From the NCBI GenBank assembly GCA_014384545.1, contig JACNFQ010000065.1, positions 1-15,930 of the forward strand: a DNA stretch of 15,930 nt. The letters are read 5' to 3'. Source of the stretch: a bacterium (lineage in GTDB: Bacteria > UBP7 > UBA6624). Under the pieces are notes generated by a model. That model made no database searches and was not told where the DNA came from. It saw nothing but the letters and a program-made list of their open reading frames with translations. How positions within the stretch are numbered: position 1 is the first letter of the stretch; each line of letters opens with the position of its first letter. Made by a program: the position numbers and the translations under genes. Positions 4,523 to 11,186 of the stretch are shown here, in pieces.

Positions 4523-7234
4523 TTACCTGAGTGTTCCCATGATGGGGTTGTAGGACCAATCGTTGTCCCAAAAACCTGCCCCCAATAGCCCACCAGCACC
4601 CAGCCAACCAAAGTCGGAACCCAAGACAAGGTAGTCTGGAATGGTCGTTCCCGAAGCGCTGGGAAACACCTGAAATGTCTTTCTGAAACCCTCCTCATCA
4701 GTTCCAGCCAGAACGAGAGCAAGTTGGGATTCCCCCTTCGCTCCTTGGGGGATGGGTGCGAGGAACTGAATCCCCGTTTGAGGGGTATTGAATAGACGAT
4801 CTCCAACGATGAAGTGCCGTCCCTTGAAGAGGACGGGAAAAGAGGGAGAAAGGCGGGCAGATAGGGAGTTGGTAGAAGGTCCCCCAACTAAGATAAAGTT
4901 TTCGTCCCATTGAGAGATATCTTGGATGGCAGTATCGGGTTGAACCGATGTCTGTCCCCTGCTTCTCAGATACCAGTCGTTAGCTAGCCAAACGGCTTGA
5001 GTTAGCCGCGAGCGCGTTTCCTCGGTCGTTCCCATCGTGCCGTAGACAATCAAGAAGGGGCGTTCAAGGACTTGTCGAGCAGGTCCATATCGCCCTTTTC
5101 CTCTTTGAGTTTTTCGTTCTTCCATCTGGGCTTGTGTGCAGATCTCCCAACTCTGAACATGGCAGAAGGTCGTTGGGCTCGTCATGTGGAATAGATCGCC
5201 ATCGATTTGAATCTCGCGGGGCAGTCTGTTGTGCGTAGACCAAGACCCTCCTCCAAAGGTCATCGTCCGAATATTCTCCGTCGATAAATCGAGGAGAGGA
5301 CCAACCTGATTGGCATGGATTCGCCCCACCCTGTAGGGAATAATCAGCTGATTGACAGAAACTCCTCCTTTGGATTCCATAGATGCGGGGTTGAGAAGAG
5401 TCAGGGTAAAGGAGGGAGGAGAAGGGGGAAAACCGTTCTGGAACCTGGAAAAGAAATCTGACATCTCTTCATCATCCGCAACGCCTGTCCACCAATGCCC
5501 TTTCCCTGGAATCTCCGAAAGAGTGGCGTCAACTCCAAATCCTTCCAGAATGCGTACCATGCGTCGAAGATGCCAAGGAGGCACATTGTCGTCATCACCT
5601 CCCGTTCTCCCTAAGAAAGGAATACCGACCATATTCGTCGCATAGAGGTCGTTGTCATGTTCCGAAATCGCTGACTCCAAGATTCCCCTAAGTGTGGGGT
5701 CTACGAAACTATCTCCAAGACGGAGGAAGTAGGGGAGATAATGTTGGAACTTGATCCACCCTGCGGCTGGTGCTGCCAAGAGTGCACGGTCAGGATACCG
5801 CAAAGAGAGGCTCATTGCCCCATGCCCTCCCATAGAGTGTCCCGCAAAAAGAATCCTATGGGGGTCGCCTTTCTTTCCATCAAGAGCTGTCGCTCTGTTC
5901 AGGATGGGGGAGGGGAGGGCGTAAGGGGCCTGGAGTGCGGTGAGACGCCCAGGACCTTCCCAATCGTAACCAAATCTTCGGCGACCGGTGGGGGTCAATA
6001 CCCACAGGTCATCCCGTGAGCGGTAGACATCCGCTTTGTTTTCGGCACGAACCCCTGCGCCATGTGTGGACAAGAGAACAGGGCAGCCCCAAACTTCAGG
6101 AAAGCCATTGGGGTCGTAGGGGCAAGAACCCAAGGGGGCTCGCGCCCCTGCATATTGAACAGAGCGGTCGTATCCCAAGAAGGTAAACTTGAAGGATTGG
6201 TCAAGGGTACGACAACGGAGTTTGACCGAATGGCGTAGGGGAGAAATCTCCTGCGCATGGACCACAATCGTAAAGGTCAAGGGGCAAGAAGATTCGTCCA
6301 CGGTGATTCGCTCTCGGGAAAGAGCCTCATCAACCAATCTGTTCAGTCGCACCACCAAGGGAAATGCTTGACCAGGTGCTAGGTCAGGAGCTGGACCGCA
6401 CCTCCCTAAGATTTCACACGTAGAGGCAAGGGAGAAGGGAGCGTCTTCAAGAGAGACTTGAATCCCTCGAATCCAACGATCTGTTGTATTCAATAGAGGA
6501 ATAGACAGCCAATCCGAAACCAACTCCCCCTCCAAGATATCAGGCAGCGTATCATCTCCGGGTAATACAAAAAGGGGAGGAGGAGGCTCCTTGAACGAGC
6601 AATGGAAATGATCAGTTGTGAGTCCACCAATCTTGACACGAATCGTATGTGTCCCAGCTGTCAGGTGAACAGGGAACCAAGCATACCCATCGCCATAACG
6701 GTCTCCAGGAACACGAATGTGGTCGACAAAGAAAGAGCCTGTGGACAGACAACGAGCCAGATAGGTGCCGTTCTCTCTAACGGTAAAATCGCCCAAAGCC
6801 CATCCCTGAAAGAGAATGCCTGCTGTCCCATGGGCTTCTTCCAGAGGTTCCCATCTGATTTCGGGGAATGAGAGCGAAAGAGAACCGTTTTCATTCGCGT
6901 CCACCTCACGCCAACCCACGCGACCACCATCTGCCAACTCGCTCGGGTATGTCAAATCACCACCTCGGGGGATGCCTTCAATGCCTCCATAAGCCTCTAG
7001 GGGGTCTGCCCCCAACTCTCTGGCACCAAGAGGAAAGGGTCCCAAGATATCCCAAGTTGTGGGTGGAATGGGGTAGGGGGGTAATGGCAAAACCTCCACG
7101 ACAGGGGGGGGTGGGGATACATAACATCTTTGGATGGGGTTCCAGACAGCATCATCACTCTTCACTTCAAGGCAAAGGGGAAGCAGAAAGAGAAAGGCAA
7201 CCATGAAGGCAAGTCTAAATGGTGATAGACTCAT
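4523..7234 (-). CDS. Large exported alpha/beta hydrolase (prolyl-oligopeptidase/esterase-like serine hydrolase)
   Basis: 903 residues. The N-terminus (MSLSPFRLAFMVAFLFLLPL) is a signal peptide, followed by a Pro-rich stretch at 40-58. Residues about 60-345 form a beta-rich region with jelly-roll/PA14-like features (FFVDHIRVPGD, LTAGTHTIRVKIGG). The catalytic domain (about 350-605) has strand CPVLLSTHGAG, the nucleophile elbow FAGHSMGGHGA with S467, GGDDDNVPPWHL with acid D547-D549, and GKGHWW with H580. A C-terminal module (about 725-890; FLIVYGTMGT, FILVGGPSTNSLS, ALVLAGTDEEG) resembles tails of bacterial and fungal S9-like hydrolases. Eleven cysteines after the signal peptide suggest disulfides outside the cytoplasm. 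Substrate unknown: peptidase or esterase. A C8 tract (coding strand; 7104-7111) encodes Pro residues just after the signal peptide. Start ATG 7232-7234 is the only one giving a full signal peptide; its ribosome binding site is poor. Confidence 0.85.
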   Translation of the reverse strand: MSLSPFRLAFMVAFLFLLPLCLEVKSDDAVWNPIQRCYVSPPPPVVEVLPLPPYPIPPTTWDILGPFPLGARELGADPLEAYGGIEGIPRGGDLTYPSELADGGRVGWREVDANENGSLSLSFPEIRWEPLEEAHGTAGILFQGWALGDFTVRENGTYLARCLSTGSFFVDHIRVPGDRYGDGYAWFPVHLTAGTHTIRVKIGGLTTDHFHCSFKEPPPPLFVLPGDDTLPDILEGELVSDWLSIPLLNTTDRWIRGIQVSLEDAPFSLASTCEILGRCGPAPDLAPGQAFPLVVRLNRLVDEALSRERITVDESSCPLTFTIVVHAQEISPLRHSVKLRCRTLDQSFKFTFLGYDRSVQYAGARAPLGSCPYDPNGFPEVWGCPVLLSTHGAGVRAENKADVYRSRDDLWVLTPTGRRRFGYDWEGPGRLTALQAPYALPSPILNRATALDGKKGDPHRILFAGHSMGGHGAMSLSLRYPDRALLAAPAAGWIKFQHYLPYFLRLGDSFVDPTLRGILESAISEHDNDLYATNMVGIPFLGRTGGDDDNVPPWHLRRMVRILEGFGVDATLSEIPGKGHWWTGVADDEEMSDFFSRFQNGFPPSPPSFTLTLLNPASMESKGGVSVNQLIIPYRVGRIHANQVGPLLDLSTENIRTMTFGGGSWSTHNRLPREIQIDGDLFHMTSPTTFCHVQSWEICTQAQMEERKTQRGKGRYGPARQVLERPFLIVYGTMGTTEETRSRLTQAVWLANDWYLRSRGQTSVQPDTAIQDISQWDENFILVGGPSTNSLSARLSPSFPVLFKGRHFIVGDRLFNTPQTGIQFLAPIPQGAKGESQLALVLAGTDEEGFRKTFQVFPSASGTTIPDYLVLGSDFGWLGAGGLLGAGFWDNDWSYNPIMGTLR

Positions 7235-7243
7235 CCTTTGGAG
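7226..7243 (+). promoter_or_regulatory. Possible -10 box and ribosome binding site of the lipoprotein gene
   Basis: GGAG at 7240-7243 lies 9 bases before ATG 7253 and favours that start over an in-frame TTG at 7238 and ATG 7244. TAGACT at 7226-7231 could be a -10 box, although it lies inside the first codons of the divergent hydrolase gene. No -35 is evident. Confidence 0.35.
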
Positions 7244-7252
7244 ATGTGCGTA

Positions 7253-7699
7253 ATGAACCGAATGAAATCTTGGGGAAGATGGGTTCCCCTGTTGCTCCTT
7301 TTTCCACTTTTGTCTGGGTGTGGACTGGGGTACAAACTAAAGGCAAAAGCTTGGGGCGAGATTCTCCAGAATGAAGTGGATGCCAAGATCAAGAATGTTT
7401 CGGATACGATGAAACAGCGAAAGAGCGCTGCTTTTACCGATGCTGCCATCAAGAATCAACTCCTTACTACCTTGGAGGAAGTGGAGAACACCCTATTAGA
7501 TCTGCAGTTAGAGATTCCTGAGGATGGTCCCAGCCATCACAAGAACCTCATTGATGGTGTTCAACTGTTGCTGGAGTCGGTAGAAGCTGCCCAATCGGGC
7601 TTGAAATATGGGAACCGCGAAAAGATAGATGAATTCCAAGAAAAAGCGGGACGAGCAGGCTCTAAACTGAAGCGTTGGGGGGATGCCGTCCGCGGGTAG
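7253..7699 (+). CDS. Small alpha-helical lipoprotein of unknown function
   Basis: 148 residues from ATG 7253. A positively charged start (MNRMKSWGRW), a Leu-rich core and the lipobox LLSGC with C23 mark a signal-peptidase-II lipoprotein. The residue after Cys is Gly, not Asp, which in the Escherichia coli rule favours the outer membrane. The mature part of about 126 residues lacks recognisable motifs. It is rich in Lys, Glu, Leu and Gln with heptad-like spacing (for example 55-85 and 95-140), so it is probably a helical bundle or coiled coil. It starts 18 bases from the divergent exported hydrolase, and the pair may share regulation. It ends 18 bases before the convergent anmK stop. No family recognised. 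Confidence 0.75.
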   Translation: MNRMKSWGRWVPLLLLFPLLSGCGLGYKLKAKAWGEILQNEVDAKIKNVSDTMKQRKSAAFTDAAIKNQLLTTLEEVENTLLDLQLEIPEDGPSHHKNLIDGVQLLLESVEAAQSGLKYGNREKIDEFQEKAGRAGSKLKRWGDAVRG

Positions 7700-7717
7700 T
7701 AGATCAGCTTAGGAGAC

Positions 7718-8788
7718 CTAGGGGTCCCACCGCTCTCCCAAAACGACGCTCTTTCTTGCCCCTGTGGTTTGGGGCAAAGAGAGGGGTAAAGCGTGATAAG
7801 CGCCTTGTGCGAGATGGGCAAAGAGGATTCCTTCTCTTGCGTCCCCCCACGGGTCTTTGGTGATAGAAGGTAGTCCCAAACGATATAAGAGGGCTCGGCA
7901 TAGACCTTCATTCCTAGCCCCCCCTCCTGCAAGAACGACTTCTTGTGGGGGTGTAGGACAGTTCCTCTTTACCCAATCCCCAACTTGGGTTGCTATGAGC
8001 CGGGCAGCCGATGCCAGAGCGTCCATTCTTGTCAGATCATTCAGCGATTGAATCGTCTGTTCTTTTTCCGCAATCCAAGCGGATGTATGGGTGCTCTTTG
8101 GTGGTGGCAACTTCAAGAAAGGGTGGGCTAGGAGGGGAAGGCGACGAGGATCTTGGGCACGCCCTCTCGCAGTCTCTTTTCCCCCACGATCGAATGCTCC
8201 ATCTCCCCCATGGGCTTTCCAAAGAGAATCAAGGAGATCGTTGCAGAGACCGATATCCGAGGCAACGAGCGCGTCCTCTTTGGGAGAGAGAAAGGTGCCA
8301 TTCACGATCCCCCCCAGATTCAAACGGAGTGTGGGAGGTGCAATCTCATCAAGTTGGTAATGGTCAAGGATAGGAGCTAAGGGCGCTCCTTGACCCCCAG
8401 CGGCAATATCTCCATTCCGAAAGGCACTCCAAACGGGCAACTTCGTCATCTTGGCAACGAGAGAAGGATTCCCTACTTGGAGTGACCAACCCAAATCGGG
8501 TCTGTGAGCGGCGGTCTGTCCATGGAAACCAATCCCTTGGACATCATGTTCTAAGAGAGCCTCCAGAGCGACTTCTCCAAACTGGATGCCCATCTTATTC
8601 TCTAGTTTCTCATCTCGATCCGATGGCGTGGGGGAGGTCGCTTGGTAAGCTAGGAAGTCTTCCTTGAGTTTCGGGTGCCAAGGTCGATGAATGTGGTTGA
8701 GTACAGTCGCTTTCTTGAGCGGAACCGTTACGACAGCTGTAATGCCATCCATACTCGTTCCTGACAAGAGACCCATCCACGGTTTCAA
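7718..8788 (-). CDS. anmK: Anhydro-N-acetylmuramic acid kinase (AnmK)
   Basis: Cytoplasmic kinase that opens the 1,6-anhydro ring of anhydro-MurNAc and phosphorylates it to MurNAc-6-phosphate with ATP, in peptidoglycan recycling. The 356 residues carry the AnmK signatures in order: GLLSGTSMDGI (6-16), GIGFHGQTAAHRP (86-97), VWSAFRNGDIAAGGQGAPLAP (119-139), LRLNLGGIVNGTF (155-166), ASDIGLCNDLLDSLW (177-190), LPPPKST (227-233), MDALA (255-259), AGGGARN (287-293) and GDAREG (315-320). D178 is the likely catalytic base by position; the usual 'DxGPxN' around it reads DIGLCN, so Gly-Pro is changed to Gly-Leu. Length is slightly below the usual 365-385. The start overlaps the murQ stop by 4 bases (ATGA), so the two are translated together and supply consecutive steps. 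Confidence 0.95.
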   Translation of the reverse strand: MKPWMGLLSGTSMDGITAVVTVPLKKATVLNHIHRPWHPKLKEDFLAYQATSPTPSDRDEKLENKMGIQFGEVALEALLEHDVQGIGFHGQTAAHRPDLGWSLQVGNPSLVAKMTKLPVWSAFRNGDIAAGGQGAPLAPILDHYQLDEIAPPTLRLNLGGIVNGTFLSPKEDALVASDIGLCNDLLDSLWKAHGGDGAFDRGGKETARGRAQDPRRLPLLAHPFLKLPPPKSTHTSAWIAEKEQTIQSLNDLTRMDALASAARLIATQVGDWVKRNCPTPPQEVVLAGGGARNEGLCRALLYRLGLPSITKDPWGDAREGILFAHLAQGAYHALPLSLPQTTGARKSVVLGERWDP

Positions 8789-9609
8789 GAAGAAGACCCT
8801 AGGAGCTTAGATAGACCGTCACAAGCCAACCTCTTACGCGCCTCTTGGGGGGAGAGCCCCAAGTGGTGAATGACCAAAGCACAGTCCACTTCACCCCCTG
8901 AGGACTTGAGTAGAGCGATCGCTTCATCGGAGGTGGTGCCCCCAAGAGTTCTTACCAGTTCTTGGGCACGGAGACGGAGTTTTTCGTTTGTGCCCACAAC
9001 CTTGACCATGCGGTTCTGATAAACAGCACCCGTATGGGCAAAAGCCGCCGTAGAGAGAGCGACCATCACGCTACGAGTAGCACTCGCAGCCGCCATTCGG
9101 GTGCTCCCCCGCAGCCACTCTTCTCCGGTATCTATCACCACAGGGTGGTCAACGACCCTCGATAGAGCGCCTTGTTTGGTTGAAATACATCCCGTAGTAC
9201 AGCCGTTTCTCTTCGTCGTTTCAAGGGCAGAGAGAGTCCATGGGGTGGAGCCTGAAGCCGCAATTCCAATCGCCAAATCTCCTTCTTTTCCGCCCCATTC
9301 AGAAGCGACTCTTGCTCCGTCTATTAGGTCATCTTCTGCCCCTTCTTGGGCATGGGAAAGAGCGGCTATTCCTCCTGCGATAAACGCCTTTACTGTATCA
9401 GGATGTGCGCCAAAAGTGGGAGGGAGTTCAGCGGCATCAAGGAGAGCTAGTCGACCACTTGTACCAGCACCAAATAGAGCGATTCTCCCTCCTTTTTCAA
9501 GGGTGGAGTGGTAGGCAGTGGCGAGTTTTGACAGGGCAGGTATTACATCGATGAGGGCATTTCGGGACTTCCTTTCAGCGTTCAGAATACTCATAAGGTC
9601 CTTTTCCAT
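8785..9609 (-). CDS. murQ: N-acetylmuramic acid 6-phosphate etherase (MurQ)
   Basis: Cleaves the lactyl ether of MurNAc-6-phosphate to give GlcNAc-6-phosphate and D-lactate, the step after AnmK. One SIS domain with family motifs: GGRIALFGAGTSGRLALLDAAELPPTFG (40-67) with catalytic-site E61, HAQEGAEDD (86-94) with E92, GIAASGSTPW (115-124), EEWLRGSTRMAAASATR (163-179) and the C-terminal MVKVVGTNEKL. Its 274 residues are short because the usual opening of about 25 residues (TExRN...LD) is missing; the frame has a stop just upstream of 9609, so this is real in the given sequence. Start ATG 9609 lacks a Shine-Dalgarno but lies 7 bases after a -10-like TAGAAT, fitting a leaderless mRNA. ATG 9594 has AAAGGA in front and is the alternative. 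First gene of the murQ-anmK operon. Confidence 0.95.
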   Translation of the reverse strand: MEKDLMSILNAERKSRNALIDVIPALSKLATAYHSTLEKGGRIALFGAGTSGRLALLDAAELPPTFGAHPDTVKAFIAGGIAALSHAQEGAEDDLIDGARVASEWGGKEGDLAIGIAASGSTPWTLSALETTKRNGCTTGCISTKQGALSRVVDHPVVIDTGEEWLRGSTRMAAASATRSVMVALSTAAFAHTGAVYQNRMVKVVGTNEKLRLRAQELVRTLGGTTSDEAIALLKSSGGEVDCALVIHHLGLSPQEARKRLACDGLSKLLGSSS

Positions 9610-9646
9610 GCACTAGATTCTAGAATCACCAGCTGATGGACCTCAA
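9610..9646 (-). promoter_or_regulatory. Predicted promoter of murQ-anmK (probably leaderless)
   Basis: On the minus strand TTGAGG (9646 to 9641), an 18-base spacer and TAGAAT (9622 to 9617) form a good sigma-70-like promoter. The -10 ends 7 bases before ATG 9609, so transcription should begin at or next to the start codon. The -35 lies inside the first codons of the divergent polX. By-eye prediction. Confidence 0.55.
9616..9627. promoter_or_regulatory. 12-bp perfect palindrome in the murQ/polX divergent promoter
   Basis: GATTCTAGAATC is fully self-complementary. It places TAGAAT on both strands: 9617-9622 read on minus towards murQ, and 9621-9626 on plus towards polX, 9 bases before ATG 9636. 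It could serve as a shared overlapping -10 element, as an operator, or both. The plus direction has no visible -35. Confidence 0.5.
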
Positions 9647-11186
9647 CGGAAAAGTCTCTCTCCTTTTACTTGAATTGGCAAATGGACGAGAAATCAAAGG
9701 AGAAAACCCTTTTCGTGTACGAGCGCTACGCAAGGGAGCACGGTTGATTGGAAAATGGGAAGGGGACTTGGGGGAATGTGAAGACACTACAGTTTTGCCG
9801 GGAATAGGACCCTCCATGTCCGCCATGATTGAGGAAGTGAAGAAAAGCGGTGTCATTTCCCAGTTGGAGCGTTTGAGGGATGAGATTCCTAGTGGGGTTT
9901 GGGATCTACTTTCGATTCAGGGTATTGGACCATCCACTGCCGGAAAGCTGTGGCAAGAAGGCGTTACAGACCCGACGATCTTGCTGGAGATGTTAGAGAG
10001 CGGAGATTTGAGGAGCGTGAAGGGGACTCGTCGTTCCTTGGTGTTAGAAGGGCTCAAGCACCATTTTCTATATAAGGGCTCCTTCTTGAGGTCGGATGCT
10101 CTCAAGCTTCTTGAGGCGTTTTCCCAGGCACACCCAGAGTGGCAGATCTCTCCATCGGGGGGGTTTAGGCGTGGGCAAGAGGTCTTGGACCATATCCCTC
10201 TGTTGGTCTTGAAGGAGGATGGGGTGTCAGAGGCACTGTCCCTTCTCTTTGGGAATCCCCTCAGTCAGGGTCAATTCGAGGGTCGGTGGGGCGATCGCCA
10301 CTTCTTGATTAGATTGGCAAATCGCCAAGAGTGGGGGCGGGTTTCCATTGAGGAGAGTTCTACACCTGAGCATTTAGAGGGACTCCTATTGAGGGATGGT
10401 CAAACAGAGGAAGAGGTTTACAGGTTAGCTGGATCACCCTATTGGCCACCGGAACTCAGAGGTTATTCTCGTTCTCTCTATCCCAAAGGTCCTCCCAAGT
10501 TGGTCAAAGAAAAGGACATTCTCGCAGACTACCATACCCATACCCGTCAAAGTGATGGTCGTTCGTCTCTCCCAGAGATGGTGCACGCCGCTGCCCAGTG
10601 GGGGCACCGACGCGTAGCGATTACCGATCATAGTCAGACAGCTGGGTATGCTGGGGGACTAAGCCCCGAGAGTTTGTTGAGACAGCGTGAAGAGATTCGT
10701 CAGGGAGATTGGCCCCTTGAAGTGTGGGCGGGTACCGAGAGTGATATCTTGCCTGATGGTTCACTAGACTACAAAGACGACCTCTTAGCAAGACTAGATT
10801 GGGTAGTGGGCTCTATTCATCAGGGTTTGAAAGGAGACCAAACAGAGAGGGTCTTGGAGGCTCTGGATAACCCCCATCTGAAAGTTCTAGGACACCCAAC
10901 GGGACGAAGATTGTTACTTAGAGACGGTTTTTCGTTAGATTGGTCTAAGGTGTTGCCCAAGATGGCAGAAAGGGGAATCGCACTTGAAATCAATGGAAAC
11001 CCCGAGCGTCTTGATGCCGAGGCTGATGTCGCCAGAGAAGCATCAAGAGAGGGTGTAAAGATCGCCTTGGGGACAGATGCTCATCACACCAGCCACTTCG
11101 CTTTGATGTCATTTGGGGTGACCCAAGCACGACGAGCGGGTCTGACCAAAGATAATCTCTTGAATACCACCCTAGAATCCCACTGA
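9636..11186 (+). CDS. polX: PolX-family protein: degenerate DNA polymerase X with intact PHP phosphoesterase domain
   Basis: 516 residues. The N-terminal 8-kDa-like domain (NPFRVRALRKGARLI, 24-38) and helix-hairpin-helix motifs LPGIGPS (54-60) and IQGIGPS (94-100) are typical of bacterial PolX (about 570 residues). In the palm, SGGFRRGQEVLDHIPLLV (174-191) aligns with the canonical GSxRRxKExxxDxDxxV, but the two metal-binding Asp read H186 and P188. The third Asp (VDxR) is replaced near LIRLAN (224-229). The thumb motif TGSxxHN is absent and the region is shortened. The PHP domain (about 296-516) keeps its metal sites: H300/H302, D307, D331/H332, E368, H395, H420, D481/H483. Likely a 3'-5' exonuclease or AP-endonuclease-like enzyme without polymerase activity (inference). 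Start ATG lacks a ribosome binding site and may be leaderless. The stop overlaps alaS (TGATG). Confidence 0.9.
   Translation: MDLNGKVSLLLLELANGREIKGENPFRVRALRKGARLIGKWEGDLGECEDTTVLPGIGPSMSAMIEEVKKSGVISQLERLRDEIPSGVWDLLSIQGIGPSTAGKLWQEGVTDPTILLEMLESGDLRSVKGTRRSLVLEGLKHHFLYKGSFLRSDALKLLEAFSQAHPEWQISPSGGFRRGQEVLDHIPLLVLKEDGVSEALSLLFGNPLSQGQFEGRWGDRHFLIRLANRQEWGRVSIEESSTPEHLEGLLLRDGQTEEEVYRLAGSPYWPPELRGYSRSLYPKGPPKLVKEKDILADYHTHTRQSDGRSSLPEMVHAAAQWGHRRVAITDHSQTAGYAGGLSPESLLRQREEIRQGDWPLEVWAGTESDILPDGSLDYKDDLLARLDWVVGSIHQGLKGDQTERVLEALDNPHLKVLGHPTGRRLLLRDGFSLDWSKVLPKMAERGIALEINGNPERLDAEADVAREASREGVKIALGTDAHHTSHFALMSFGVTQARRAGLTKDNLLNTTLESH

Noticed and set aside
7160-7180. LPLC near the signal peptide of the exported hydrolase as a lipobox
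   Set aside because: Leu at the -1 position is not accepted in lipoboxes; a normal signal peptide with later cleavage is more likely.
7700-7730. Possible intrinsic terminator between the lipoprotein and anmK stops
   Set aside because: Only GACC/GGTC around TAGG pairs convincingly and there is no T-run on either strand.
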